A stretch of DNA of 43,819 nucleotides from Sphingomonas bacterium (GTDB lineage: Bacteria > Pseudomonadota > Alphaproteobacteria > Sphingomonadales > Sphingomonadaceae), in assembly GCA_028289965.1 (NCBI GenBank), contig JAQGKS010000041.1, forward strand, positions 1-43,819, given 5' to 3'. Shown here piece after piece: positions 1 to 7,739 of this stretch. Position 1 is the stretch's first letter. Every line of letters starts with the position of its first letter. Made by a program: the position numbers and the translations under genes. The notes beneath the pieces were generated by a model. It did not search any database. It was given only the letters and a program-made list of their open reading frames with translations, and was not told where the DNA came from.

Positions 1-630
1 GGTGGCTGGGCGTGGGGATATGGCGAGCATGACCGTTACGTCGGCTACGTCCGCGAGGAGGCACTCGGCGCCCCGGAGGAGGCCAGCCACGTCGTTATCG
101 CGCCGCTCGCTCTGGTCTTCGCCGCGCCCGACATAAAATCCGCTGTGGTCTGCCGATTGCCGATGGGCGCCCGCCTACGCGGCGAGCCGGCGGGCGACTT
201 TCTGGCCTGCACCGGGGGCTTCGTTCATGCCCGGCACCTGGGCCGGCTGCCGGCAGCCGAACCCGACCCCGTAGCCGTCGCCGAACGGCTGATCGGTGCG
301 CCCTATCTGTGGGGCGGGCGGGGCGCCGGGGGGATCGACTGTTCGGGGCTGGTACAACTGGCACTGGGGCTGTGCGGGCATGCCGCGCCGCGCGATACCG
401 ATCTGCAGCGGAACCAGATCGGACGGGAGCTTGCAGCGGGCGAGATACTGCATCGCGGCGACCTCATATTCTTTCCCGGCCATGTCGGCATGATGATCGA
501 TGAAACCCGGATGATCCACGCCAACGCATTCTGGATGGCGGTTACGGTCGAGCCGCTCGCCGATATCGTGGCGCGTCTGGCCGGAACGTCTGTCGATCCA
601 ATTCTCTCGCGGCGGAGGCTGCAATCGTGA
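1..630 (+). CDS. SH3-domain NlpC/P60 (C40) endopeptidase, 5' end cut by window
   Basis: Probable peptidoglycan endopeptidase cleaving stem peptides. The frame is open from base 1, so the start lies outside the window. The first visible residues (GWAWGYGEHDRYVGYV) resemble a bacterial SH3 segment, which usually positions the enzyme on the wall. The catalytic domain follows: the nucleophile Cys in GGIDCSGLVQ (bases about 333-362), the His in FFPGHVGMM (about 472-498), and a third polar position near HANAFW. The start often picked at base 145 would discard the SH3 part and is unlikely. The stop overlaps the argC GTG start (GTGA), so the two are co-transcribed. The family call is secure; the substrate is inferred. 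Confidence 0.85.
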   Translation, partial: GGWAWGYGEHDRYVGYVREEALGAPEEASHVVIAPLALVFAAPDIKSAVVCRLPMGARLRGEPAGDFLACTGGFVHARHLGRLPAAEPDPVAVAERLIGAPYLWGGRGAGGIDCSGLVQLALGLCGHAAPRDTDLQRNQIGRELAAGEILHRGDLIFFPGHVGMMIDETRMIHANAFWMAVTVEPLADIVARLAGTSVDPILSRRRLQS

Positions 631-1559
631 CGATCAAGGTATTCATCGACGGTGCCGCCGGCACCACCGGGCTGGAGATCGGCGATCGGCTGTCCGGCCG
701 CAAAGACATCCGGCTGGTGACGCTGGCGGACGATCGCCGCAAGGATCCGGCCGCCCGTGCCGAGGCGCTGAATGCGGCGGATGTCGTCGTGCTCTGCCTT
801 CCCGATGATGCCGCGCGCGAAGCGGTGGCGCTGATCGAGAACCCGGCGGTGCGGATCATCGACGCATCGACGGCGCATCGGACCGACCCGGCCTGGGCCT
901 ACGGCTTTGCCGAACTCGATCCCGGCAGCCGCAAGGCGCTCGCCGCGGCGACCCGCGTTTCCAGTCCGGGCTGCTACCCGACGGGATTCCTCGCCCTCGT
1001 GCGGCCGCTGGTCCGCTGCGGCCTGCTGCCCGCATCGACGCTGGTGAGCGTGAACGCCACCTCCGGCTATTCGGGCGGCGGCAAGGCTATGATCGCCGAG
1101 TTCGAGCAGCCGGGTGCGGCAGTGCAAGGGTTCCGGCTCTACGCCTTGGGGCTGGGCCACAAGCATGTGCCCGAAATGCGCACCCATGCGGGGCTGACAT
1201 ACCCGCCGATCTTCGCGCCCGCCGTGGCGCGCAGCTATCGCGGCATGCTGGTCGAGGTGCCGATCCACCTCCATGCGCTGCCTGCGCAGCCGCGGCTCGC
1301 GGACGTGCGCGACGCGCTTGCCGATGCCTATCGCGGCAGTGCGGTGGTCAAGGTCATCGATCCCGCGCCCCCCGCGCTGAGGCTGGAGCAATGCGCCGGG
1401 ACGGACCGGCTGGAACTCTATATCTGCGGTGACGATGCGACCGGGCAGGTGCGCCTGGTCGCCGCGCTCGACAATCTCGGCAAGGGGGCCGCGGGGGCAG
1501 CGGTGCAGAACCTCAACATCGTCAGCGGACTGGACGAGACCGCCGGCCTCAAGCTGTAG
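627..1559 (+). CDS. argC: N-acetyl-gamma-glutamyl-phosphate reductase (short, type 2)
   Basis: Third step of arginine synthesis: NADPH-dependent reduction of N-acetylglutamyl phosphate to the semialdehyde in the cytoplasm. The protein is 310 residues, the length of the short ArgC class rather than the roughly 345-residue class. An N-terminal Rossmann motif (DGAAGTTGLEIGDRL, 8-22) is followed by the catalytic Cys116 in SSPGCYPTG and a conserved His180 in GLGHKHVPEM. The start is GTG at 627, overlapping the upstream peptidase stop by four bases. No other arg gene is adjacent, so pairing with a cell-wall peptidase looks like a shared promoter rather than a pathway link. It converges on mltG with a 13-base gap. 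Confidence 0.95.
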   Translation: MTIKVFIDGAAGTTGLEIGDRLSGRKDIRLVTLADDRRKDPAARAEALNAADVVVLCLPDDAAREAVALIENPAVRIIDASTAHRTDPAWAYGFAELDPGSRKALAAATRVSSPGCYPTGFLALVRPLVRCGLLPASTLVSVNATSGYSGGGKAMIAEFEQPGAAVQGFRLYALGLGHKHVPEMRTHAGLTYPPIFAPAVARSYRGMLVEVPIHLHALPAQPRLADVRDALADAYRGSAVVKVIDPAPPALRLEQCAGTDRLELYICGDDATGQVRLVAALDNLGKGAAGAAVQNLNIVSGLDETAGLKL

Positions 1560-1572
1560 GGCTGGCGCGCGC

Positions 1573-2571
1573 CTACATCTCGCCGCGCTGGCGGCGCAGG
1601 GCGTACCACCGCTGCACATTGGCATTATGTTGGGCCAGGGTTTCGGCGAAGACGTGCCCGCCCTTGCCGTCGGCCACGAAGTAGAGCGCGCGGGTCTGCG
1701 CCGGATCCAGCACGGCAGCGATCGACTCGCGACCGGGATTGGCGATCGGCCCCGCCGGCAGCCCGGCCCGCGCATAGGTGTTGTAGCCGTTGTCCGCGTC
1801 CAGCTCAGATCGGCGGATGCGCCGGCCGAGCGGGCGGCCCTGCGTGATCGGGTAGATCACCGTCGGATCCGCCTGCAGCCGCATCCCCTGCCGCAGCCGA
1901 TTGGAATAAACCGCCGCCACCGTCCGCCGCTCGGCCGGGACGGCGGTTTCCTTTTCCACGATCGACGCCAGGATCAGCGCCTCCCGCGGCGTCTTCACGA
2001 CGGCCGATGGCGTGCGCGTCTTCCACAGCGCCGCCAGCTTCGTATCCATCGCCTTGCGCATCCGGCCGAGCACGGCGGCGCGGCTCTCGCCCCGTTCGAA
2101 GCTGTAGCTGTCCGGCAGCACCGATGCTTCCGGCGGCACGGGGACGCTCCCGGTCAGCAGCGGCTCGGCCATCAGCCGATCGCGGACCAGGACGGACGGC
2201 ATTCCCTCCGGCACCACGACGAAGTGCTGCCGGGTCCGGCCCGATTGCAGCAGGGCGAGAATATCCGCTGCGCTGGCGTGGGCGGGCACCTCATATTCGC
2301 CGGCGCGGATCGGATCGTCGGTCCCGAACGTACGGACGAGCCGCAGGAACCGCGCACGCGAGCGGATCGCCCCTTCCCGCTCCAGCACGCGTGCGGCGGC
2401 GGACAGGCTCGATCCCTCCGCTATGCTGATCGTCAGCGATCGCGGCGCGGGCCCCGCGCCGCGCCATTCGCGCCCGACCCACAGGAAGGCGACCAACGCC
2501 GCGGCGACAGCAAACGCCAGCAGCATGGCGATCCGCCGTGTACGCCGCCCTCTGGATCGCCGCCGCGCCAC
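1573..2571 (-). CDS. mltG: endolytic murein transglycosylase (YceG family)
   Basis: Inner-membrane lytic transglycosylase that cuts nascent glycan strands and is thought to end their polymerisation. A very basic N-terminus (ARRRSRGRRTRR) precedes a single membrane segment at about residues 14-33, leaving the rest periplasmic. The hallmark LASIVEKETAVPAERR stretch (201-216) carries the catalytic Glu, followed by VYSNRLRQGMRLQADPTV. At 332 residues it is normal for the family. It begins 10 bases after the fabF stop and is the last gene of the fab transcript, an arrangement seen in many proteobacteria that links lipid and wall synthesis. Confidence 0.95.
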   Translation of the reverse strand: MARRRSRGRRTRRIAMLLAFAVAAALVAFLWVGREWRGAGPAPRSLTISIAEGSSLSAAARVLEREGAIRSRARFLRLVRTFGTDDPIRAGEYEVPAHASAADILALLQSGRTRQHFVVVPEGMPSVLVRDRLMAEPLLTGSVPVPPEASVLPDSYSFERGESRAAVLGRMRKAMDTKLAALWKTRTPSAVVKTPREALILASIVEKETAVPAERRTVAAVYSNRLRQGMRLQADPTVIYPITQGRPLGRRIRRSELDADNGYNTYARAGLPAGPIANPGRESIAAVLDPAQTRALYFVADGKGGHVFAETLAQHNANVQRWYALRRQRGEM

Positions 2572-2581
2572 CGTTCGTTCG

Positions 2582-3841
2582 TCAGACGCCGGTCAGCACC
2601 AGGCTGGCGTTGGTGCCGCCGAAGCCGAAGCTGTTGTTGAGGATCGCCTTCACGCGCCGCTGCTTGGGCGTATGCGGCACCAGATCGACGCCCTGGACAC
2701 CCTCGCTCGGATTGTCGAGGTTGAGCGTCGGCGGGACGACCTGATCGCGCATCGCCAGGATGCAGAAGATCGTCTCGACGGCCCCGGCGCCGCCCAGCAG
2801 GTGGCCGATCGCCGATTTGGTCGACGACATCGACAGCGTCTCGATGGCATTGCCGAACAGTCGGCGCACAGCCCCCAGTTCCAGCTCGTCGCCAAGCGGA
2901 GTCGAGGTGCCGTGGGCGTTGATGTAGTCGATGTCGGACGGGTTCAACCCCGCCTTGCGCAGCGCCATCTGCATGGAGCGGAACGCCCCCGAGCCTTCCG
3001 GATGCGGCGCGGTGACGTGGTAGGCGTCGCCCGACAGGCCGTATCCGATCACCTCGGCATAGATCTTTGCGCCGCGCGCCTTGGCCCGTTCATACTCCTC
3101 GAGCACGACGACCCCCGCGCCTTCGCCCATGACGAAGCCGTCGCGATCGCGATCATAGGGGCGGCTGGCCTTTTCCGGCGTGTCGTTGAACGAGGTGGAG
3201 AGTGCCCGTGCCTGCGCGAACCCTGCGATGCCCAGCGGGCAGATCGCGCCTTCCGCGCCACCGGCCAGCATCACATCGGCATCGTCCATCGCGATCATCC
3301 GCGCGGCATCGCCGATCGAGTGCGCGCCGGTGGAGCAGGCGGTGACGACGGCGTGGTTCGGCCCCATCAGCCCGTACTTGATCGATACCTGCCCCGAAAT
3401 GAGGTTGATCAGGCGACCATGGACGAAATGCGGGGAAACGCGGCGCGGCCCCTTATCGCGGCACACCAGCGATTCGCTTTCGATTCCCGGCAGCCCGCCG
3501 ATCCCGGCACCGATCGAGCAACCGGCGCGATACCGCTCCTCCTCGGTCATGTCGGTCAGGCCGGCATCCTCGATCGCCTGGCCTGCGGCATCGATGCCGA
3601 AGACGATGAACGGATCGACCTGGCGCTGAACCTTGTGGTCGACACGCTTGGACGCGTCGAAGCCGTATTCATGATCCTTCGGCTTCACCTCGCACGCGAT
3701 GCGGCAGGCATGTTCCACGGGATCGAAGCGGGTGATCGGCCCGGCGCCGGAGCGGCTTGCCAGGATGTTCGCCCAGACGGTTTCGACATCCGCACCCAGC
3801 GGGGTCACGAGCCCCAGTCCAGTGACGACGACGCGGCGCAT
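2582..3841 (-). CDS. fabF: beta-ketoacyl-ACP synthase II
   Basis: Condensing enzyme of type II fatty-acid elongation, adding malonyl-ACP units to acyl-ACP. It has 419 residues with the complete KAS triad: Cys169 (VVTACSTGAHS), His310 (INAHGTSTPLGDE) and His347 (SAIGHLLGGAGA), plus the C-terminal SFGFGGTNAS glycine loop. The start MRRVVVTGLG has a GGAGGGG element just upstream. It follows acpP after 134 bases that hold a terminator-like hairpin, so expression may depend on read-through or its own promoter. Confidence 0.97.
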   Translation of the reverse strand: MRRVVVTGLGLVTPLGADVETVWANILASRSGAGPITRFDPVEHACRIACEVKPKDHEYGFDASKRVDHKVQRQVDPFIVFGIDAAGQAIEDAGLTDMTEEERYRAGCSIGAGIGGLPGIESESLVCRDKGPRRVSPHFVHGRLINLISGQVSIKYGLMGPNHAVVTACSTGAHSIGDAARMIAMDDADVMLAGGAEGAICPLGIAGFAQARALSTSFNDTPEKASRPYDRDRDGFVMGEGAGVVVLEEYERAKARGAKIYAEVIGYGLSGDAYHVTAPHPEGSGAFRSMQMALRKAGLNPSDIDYINAHGTSTPLGDELELGAVRRLFGNAIETLSMSSTKSAIGHLLGGAGAVETIFCILAMRDQVVPPTLNLDNPSEGVQGVDLVPHTPKQRRVKAILNNSFGFGGTNASLVLTGV

Positions 3842-3910
3842 TTCCCCTCCTGTCGGTTATCGGCGGCCGGCGTCGCTGAGCGTGCGGCGCGCAACCCGTA
3901 CGGCACAAAG

Positions 3911-3951
3911 CAAAACGGCTCCCGACGCCGGCAGATCCGGGCGGGAGCCGT
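3911..3951 (-). terminator. hairpin with T-run between acpP and fabF
   Basis: Read on the minus strand, ACGGCTCCCG (3951-3942) pairs exactly with CGGGAGCCGT (3924-3915). That gives a 10-bp stem with a 17-base loop, followed at once by TTTGCTTTG. It lies 24 bases after the acpP stop. The shape fits an intrinsic terminator or attenuator that would let the short acpP message accumulate above fabF-mltG. Confidence 0.7.
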
Positions 3952-3975
3952 GGATCGGCCGGCGTCGAGGCCGGT

Positions 3976-4212
3976 TCAGCCCTTGTTTGTCTCGATATAG
4001 GTAATCGCATCCTTGACGGTAGCGATCTTCTCGGCGGCATCGTCGGGAATCTCGACGCCGAACTCTTCCTCGAAGGCCATCACCAGCTCGACGATGTCGA
4101 GGCTGTCCGCGCCCAGATCATCGATGAAGCTTGCCTCTTCCGTGACCTTCTCGGACTCGACGCCGAGATGCTCGACGACGATCTTCTTCACGCGCTCGGC
4201 AGTCTCGCTCAT
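3976..4212 (-). CDS. acpP: acyl carrier protein
   Basis: Acidic 78-residue carrier of growing acyl chains. The phosphopantetheine attachment site is Ser37 in [20 protein letters not shown]. Family length and the four-helix pattern are intact. A purine-rich GAGGGAAGG element sits about 9 bases upstream of the ATG. It lies between fabG and fabF in the usual order but is insulated by hairpins on both sides (4294-4312 upstream, 3911-3951 downstream), consistent with its need for much higher expression than the enzymes. Confidence 0.97.
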   Translation of the reverse strand: MSETAERVKKIVVEHLGVESEKVTEEASFIDDLGADSLDIVELVMAFEEEFGVEIPDDAAEKIATVKDAITYIETNKG

Positions 4213-4293
4213 TCTCTGAACCTTCCCTCAGGCTTATCTGCGGCCGCCCTAAACGTGGGCGATGACGCTTGCAAGACCCGGCTGGCCCGGGCC

Positions 4294-4312
4294 GCGGCCG
4301 ACGATCGGCCGC
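4294..4312 (-). terminator. GC hairpin after fabG, before acpP
   Basis: GCGGCCGA (4294-4301) and TCGGCCGC (4305-4312) form a perfect 8-bp stem with a 3-base loop, starting 8 bases after the fabG stop. A self-complementary GGCCCGGGCC lies immediately beyond it. No T-run follows, so it is a weak terminator, a pause site or an mRNA 3'-end stabiliser rather than a certain intrinsic terminator. Confidence 0.45.
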
Positions 4313-4320
4313 AGCGCGGT

Positions 4321-5061
4321 CTAGATCATCGCCATGCCGCCGTTGACGTGTATCGTCTGCCCCGTGACGTAGCCGGCCTCGCGGCTGGCGAGGTAGGCGA
4401 CGGCCGCGCCGATGTCAGCGCCCTCGCCCAGCTTGCCGGCGGGGATGCGCGCGGTCAGCGCCTGCTTCTGCGCGTCCGGCAGGACGTCCGTCATCGGCGA
4501 GGCGATGAAGCCGGGCGCCACGCAGTTGACGGTGATGTTGCGGCTGGCCAGCTCCTGCGCGAGCGCCTTGGACATGCCGACCAGCCCGGCCTTCGACGCG
4601 GCATAATTCGCCTGCCCCGGATTGCCCGTCGTCCCCACGACGGAGGTGATCGAGATGACGCGGCCATAGCGCCCCTTCATCATCGGCTTGGCCGCCGCGC
4701 GCATCAGGCGGAACGCCGCCTCCAGATTGACCCGGATCACGTCGGACCATTCATCGTCCTTCATCCGCATCGCCAGATTGTCGCGGGTGACGCCGGCATT
4801 GTTGACGAGGATGTCGATCCGGCCGCCCAGCGCCTCGACGGCGCGTGGCACCAGCGCGTCCACCGCCGCCGCGTCCGAAAGGTCGCAGGCCAAAGCGACG
4901 TGATCGCCGCCCAGCGTCTCGCGATAGGCGTTCAGCTTGGCCTCGTTCGATCCGGAGACGGCGAGCCGCGCCCCCTGCCCGGCCAGTGCCGCGGCTATGG
5001 CGGAGCCGATGCCGCCGGATGCGCCGGTCACCAGCGCGGTCATGCCTGAAAGGTCGAACAT
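4321..5061 (-). CDS. fabG: 3-oxoacyl-ACP reductase
   Basis: NADPH-dependent reduction of 3-ketoacyl-ACP in fatty-acid elongation. It is a short-chain dehydrogenase of 246 residues: nucleotide motif TGASGGIG (12-19), NNAG (87-90), Asn112, Ser140, and Tyr153/Lys157 in the YAASK motif. The ATG at 5061 is chosen because an AAGGA ribosome site lies 6-10 bases upstream and the protein then begins with the canonical MFDLSGMTALVTG; a longer upstream open frame is only the fabD region in another frame. It starts 23 bases after the fabD stop. Confidence 0.97.
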   Translation of the reverse strand: MFDLSGMTALVTGASGGIGSAIAAALAGQGARLAVSGSNEAKLNAYRETLGGDHVALACDLSDAAAVDALVPRAVEALGGRIDILVNNAGVTRDNLAMRMKDDEWSDVIRVNLEAAFRLMRAAAKPMMKGRYGRVISITSVVGTTGNPGQANYAASKAGLVGMSKALAQELASRNITVNCVAPGFIASPMTDVLPDAQKQALTARIPAGKLGEGADIGAAVAYLASREAGYVTGQTIHVNGGMAMI

Positions 5062-5084
5062 GGGCTGTTCCTTGTGCAGCGTGA

Positions 5085-6020
5085 TCAGAGGGAGGCGGCG
5101 AGCGCCTCGATATCGGCCATCGCCACGATGCTGGTGACGGTGGCATCGGGCACGGTACGCTTGACCATCGGGCCGAGCACCTTGCCGCCAAACTCGATGA
5201 AATGGGTAACACCCGCCTCGGCCATCGCCGCGACGCTTTCGCGCCAGCGGACCGTGCCGGTCACCTGCTCGACGAGCAACCGCCGGATCTCGGCCGGGTC
5301 GGCGACGGGCGCGGCGGTGACGTTGGCATAGACCGGCACCAGCGGCGCGCGGAGCGGCGCCCCCGCCAGCGCCGCGGCCATCGCATCGGCCGCCGGCTGC
5401 ATCAGCGGGCAGTGGAACGGGGCGGAGACCGGCAGCAGCACCGCGCGCTTGAGACCATGTTCCTTGGCCATGGCGATCGCCCGCTCGATCGCGCCGACAT
5501 GGCCGGAGATCACCACCTGGCCGGGATCGTTGTCGTTGGCCACGGTGCACACCTCACCCTCGGCCGCAGCCTCCGCCAGCGCACGCGCCTTGCCGAGATC
5601 GGCACCGAGCAGGGCAGCCATCGCCCCCTCGCCCACCGGCACCGCCGCCTGCATCGCCTGCCCGCGCAGCTTCAGCAGCCGGGCGGTGGTGGCGACATCG
5701 AGCGCGTCGGCGGCGCACAGCGCGCTATATTCGCCCAGGCTGTGCCCGGCGACGAAATCGGCCTTGTCCGCCAGCCGGATGCCGCCTTCGCGCTCCAGCA
5801 CGCGCAGCGTGGCGATGGCGTTGGCCATGATTGCGGGCTGCGCGTTTTCGGTGAGCGTCAGCTGGTCCGGCGGGCCCTCGCGCATGATCCGGAAGAGGTG
5901 CTGGCCGAGCGCCTCGTCCACCTCCTCGAACACCGCCCGCGCGATGGCGCTCGCCCCGGCCAGGGCGACGCCCATGCCGATTGCCTGACTGCCCTGCCCG
6001 GGAAAGATGAATGCGCGCAT
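5085..6020 (-). CDS. fabD: malonyl-CoA:ACP transacylase
   Basis: Loads malonate from CoA onto ACP. It has 311 residues with FIFPGQGSQ (4-12), the nucleophile Ser94 in GHSLGEYSAL, Arg119 in the KLRGQAM loop and His203 in SAPFHCPLM. The start at 6020 is fixed by an AGGACCTCC ribosome site directly before the ATG; 25 extra in-frame residues upstream lack family similarity. First gene of the fabD-fabG-acpP-fabF-mltG block, diverging from rpsF across 201 bases that presumably hold both promoters. Confidence 0.96.
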   Translation of the reverse strand: MRAFIFPGQGSQAIGMGVALAGASAIARAVFEEVDEALGQHLFRIMREGPPDQLTLTENAQPAIMANAIATLRVLEREGGIRLADKADFVAGHSLGEYSALCAADALDVATTARLLKLRGQAMQAAVPVGEGAMAALLGADLGKARALAEAAAEGEVCTVANDNDPGQVVISGHVGAIERAIAMAKEHGLKRAVLLPVSAPFHCPLMQPAADAMAAALAGAPLRAPLVPVYANVTAAPVADPAEIRRLLVEQVTGTVRWRESVAAMAEAGVTHFIEFGGKVLGPMVKRTVPDATVTSIVAMADIEALAASL

Positions 6021-6170
6021 GGAGGTCCTTTCGTTCGGGTGCCGGTTAATGGCATCGCCGCCCGGCTGGCAACCCGCTTGCCTTCGTGCCGGCAATCAGC
6101 CATGGACGGCGCAGAACGGGGCGGAGGCCATGCCTTTCCGCCCTGATCGCTATTGGAAGAAAGCCGGAGG

Positions 6171-6193
6171 GGCGTCGCTATGGTAGCGGCGTC
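6171..6193 (+). promoter_or_regulatory. leader hairpin upstream of rpsF
   Basis: GGCGTCGCTA (6171-6180) pairs with TAGCGGCGTC (6184-6193) through ten base pairs (two G-T wobbles) around a TGG triloop. The stem ends 28 bases before the rpsF start. Many bacterial rpsF leaders carry an S6:S18-binding autoregulatory element. I cannot confirm the conserved CCG feature here, so this is only a candidate. Confidence 0.3.
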
Positions 6194-6221
6194 AGCGATC
6201 GGCCAAGATGAGGACGTGACC

Positions 6222-6653
6222 ATGCCGCTGTACGAGCATGTGTTTCTCGCGCGTCAGGACCTTGCCCAGGGGCAGGTCGATGCGCTGGCGGAAACCGCCA
6301 CCAGGATCGTCGAGGAAACTCAGGGCAAGGTCGTCAAGACCGAGGCTTGGGGCCTGCGCGGTCTCGCCTACCGGATCAAGAAGAACCGCAAGGGCCATTA
6401 CGTGATGCTCGAGATTGACGGCCCACCCGCCGCCATCGCCGAGCTCGAGCGCCAGACGGCGATCAACGAGGACATCATCCGCTACATGACCGTCCGCGTC
6501 GATGCGCATGAGGCGGGCCCGTCTGCGATGATGCGCCGCAACGAGCGCAGCGAGCGCGATCGTGGCGATCGTGGCGGCCGCGGCCGTGACCGTGATGACC
6601 GCCCGCGCGAGGATCGCCCGCGCCGCGACCGCGACGACCGCGACGCGGCCTGA
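6222..6653 (+). CDS. rpsF: 30S ribosomal protein S6
   Basis: Platform protein of the small subunit that binds S18. The ATG at 6222 is chosen because [14 protein letters not shown] is the conserved S6 N-terminus; a start at 6153 would add 23 unrelated residues and swallow the leader hairpin. The core S6 fold covers residues 1-100 of 143. The tail from about residue 105 is almost entirely Arg, Asp and Gly ([15 protein letters not shown] and similar), a low-complexity extension seen in many alphaproteobacterial S6 proteins. It is followed 13 bases later by rpsR. Confidence 0.95.
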   Translation: MPLYEHVFLARQDLAQGQVDALAETATRIVEETQGKVVKTEAWGLRGLAYRIKKNRKGHYVMLEIDGPPAAIAELERQTAINEDIIRYMTVRVDAHEAGPSAMMRRNERSERDRGDRGGRGRDRDDRPREDRPRRDRDDRDAA

Positions 6654-6666
6654 GGAGGTATAGAAT

Positions 6667-6891
6667 ATGGCACGCCCGTTTTTCCGCCGCCGCAAGAGCT
6701 GCCCCTTCTCCGCGAAGGATGCTCCCCGGATCGATTATAAGGACGTTCGTCTGCTGCAGGGCTTCGTGTCCGAGCGCGGCAAGATCGTTCCCAGCCGCAT
6801 CACCGCGGTTTCCGCAAAGAAGCAGCGCGAACTCGCCCAGGCGATCAAGCGTGCCCGGCACATCGGGCTGCTTCCGTATATCGTCAAGTAA
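6667..6891 (+). CDS. rpsR: 30S ribosomal protein S18
   Basis: A 74-residue small-subunit protein that docks on S6. It has the basic N-terminus [13 protein letters not shown] and the conserved core [33 protein letters not shown] in order. A strong GAGGAGG ribosome site lies at the end of rpsF, nine bases before the ATG. Middle gene of the conserved rpsF-rpsR-rplI operon. Confidence 0.97.
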   Translation: MARPFFRRRKSCPFSAKDAPRIDYKDVRLLQGFVSERGKIVPSRITAVSAKKQRELAQAIKRARHIGLLPYIVK

Positions 6892-6903
6892 GGAGCGGAC
6901 CCC

Positions 6904-7500
6904 ATGGATGTGATCCTGCTCGAGCGCGTCGAAAAGCTCGGCCAGATCGGAGACGTCGTCTCCGTAAAGGCCGGCTACGCCCGCAACTTCCTCCTCCCGC
7001 GCAAGAAGGCGCTTCGTTCCAACGAAGCAAACCGCAAGGTCTTCGAGCGTAACCGCACCCAGATCGAGGCGGACAATGCCGCCCGCCGCGACACCGCCAA
7101 GAGCGATGCCTCGGGCCTGGAAGGCAAGACGCTGACCCTGATCCGTCAGGCATCCAACGTCGGCCAGCTCTACGGTTCGGTTTCCGCCCGTGACCTTGCC
7201 GATGCGCTGGAAGCCGATGGTGCGAAGGTAACCCGCAGCCAGATCGTCCTCGATCGGCCGATCAAGTCGCTTGGGCTGAGCGAGGTGAAGATCTCGCTGC
7301 ACCCCGAAGTGCAGGTGACGATCAAGGTGAACGTCGCCCGTTCGCCCGAGGAGGCCGAACTCCAGTCGCAGGGCGTCGATGTCATGGCATCGATGTTCGA
7401 GCGTGAGGAAAGCGGCTTCACCGAGGACTATGATCCCAACGCCGAGCCCGGCGAAAGCGCCATCGTGCGCAACGACCGGGACGAAGACGAGCAGGGCTGA
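6904..7500 (+). CDS. rplI: 50S ribosomal protein L9
   Basis: Large-subunit protein that binds 23S rRNA near the L1 stalk. The N-terminal domain (MDVILLERVEKLGQIGDVVSV, then the GYARNFLLP motif) is canonical, followed by the long helix and C-terminal domain. At 198 residues it is about 50 longer than the E. coli protein. The surplus is an acidic, disordered-looking tail from about residue 165 (EREESGFTEDYDPN onward), as in other alphaproteobacteria. It starts 12 bases after rpsR with AAGGAG upstream. Confidence 0.97.
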   Translation: MDVILLERVEKLGQIGDVVSVKAGYARNFLLPRKKALRSNEANRKVFERNRTQIEADNAARRDTAKSDASGLEGKTLTLIRQASNVGQLYGSVSARDLADALEADGAKVTRSQIVLDRPIKSLGLSEVKISLHPEVQVTIKVNVARSPEEAELQSQGVDVMASMFEREESGFTEDYDPNAEPGESAIVRNDRDEDEQG

Positions 7501-7531
7501 GCCCCGCTTTTCGAACTCGTCCGTTGAACAG

Positions 7532-7567
7532 ACAAGGCCCGTCCGGAGCGATCCGGGCGGGCCTTGT
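7532..7567 (+). terminator. strong hairpin after rplI
   Basis: ACAAGGCCCGTCCGG (7532-7546) pairs with CCGGGCGGGCCTTGT (7553-7567): 15 base pairs with one wobble and a 6-base loop, 31 bases after the rplI stop. The trailing sequence GCTGTGCG lacks a clear T-run. Position and strength still support a termination or 3'-end processing hairpin separating the ribosomal operon from ku. Confidence 0.7.
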
Positions 7568-7684
7568 GCTGTGCGTTCCCCTTGGCGGCGCCTCCGGTGG
7601 GCGGCTGTCTTGCGCGACGACACCATGCTGCGCCGGTGCGCATCGCACCCCCGACGCGCGTTTCTCCGCACCGTCTTTCTGATC

Positions 7685-7709
7685 GGAACGAGTCGGCCCG
7701 TCGCGGATT
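7685..7709 (+). promoter_or_regulatory. possible EcfG-type promoter upstream of ku
   Basis: GGAAC at 7685-7689 followed after 16 bases by GATT (7706-7709) partly matches the alphaproteobacterial general-stress sigma EcfG pattern (GGAAC, 16-18 bases, CGTT). The -35 is exact and the -10 is imperfect. It lies 30 bases upstream of the ku start. General-stress control of ku has been described in other alphaproteobacteria. Confidence 0.3.
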
Positions 7710-7739
7710 GAATCGCCCACGCAACGAAGGGTTCGATCG

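Noticed and set aside
6553-6650. Repetitive Arg/Asp codons at the end of rpsF as a repeat element
   Set aside because: It is a low-complexity protein tail rather than exact DNA repeats, and it is common in S6 of related bacteria.
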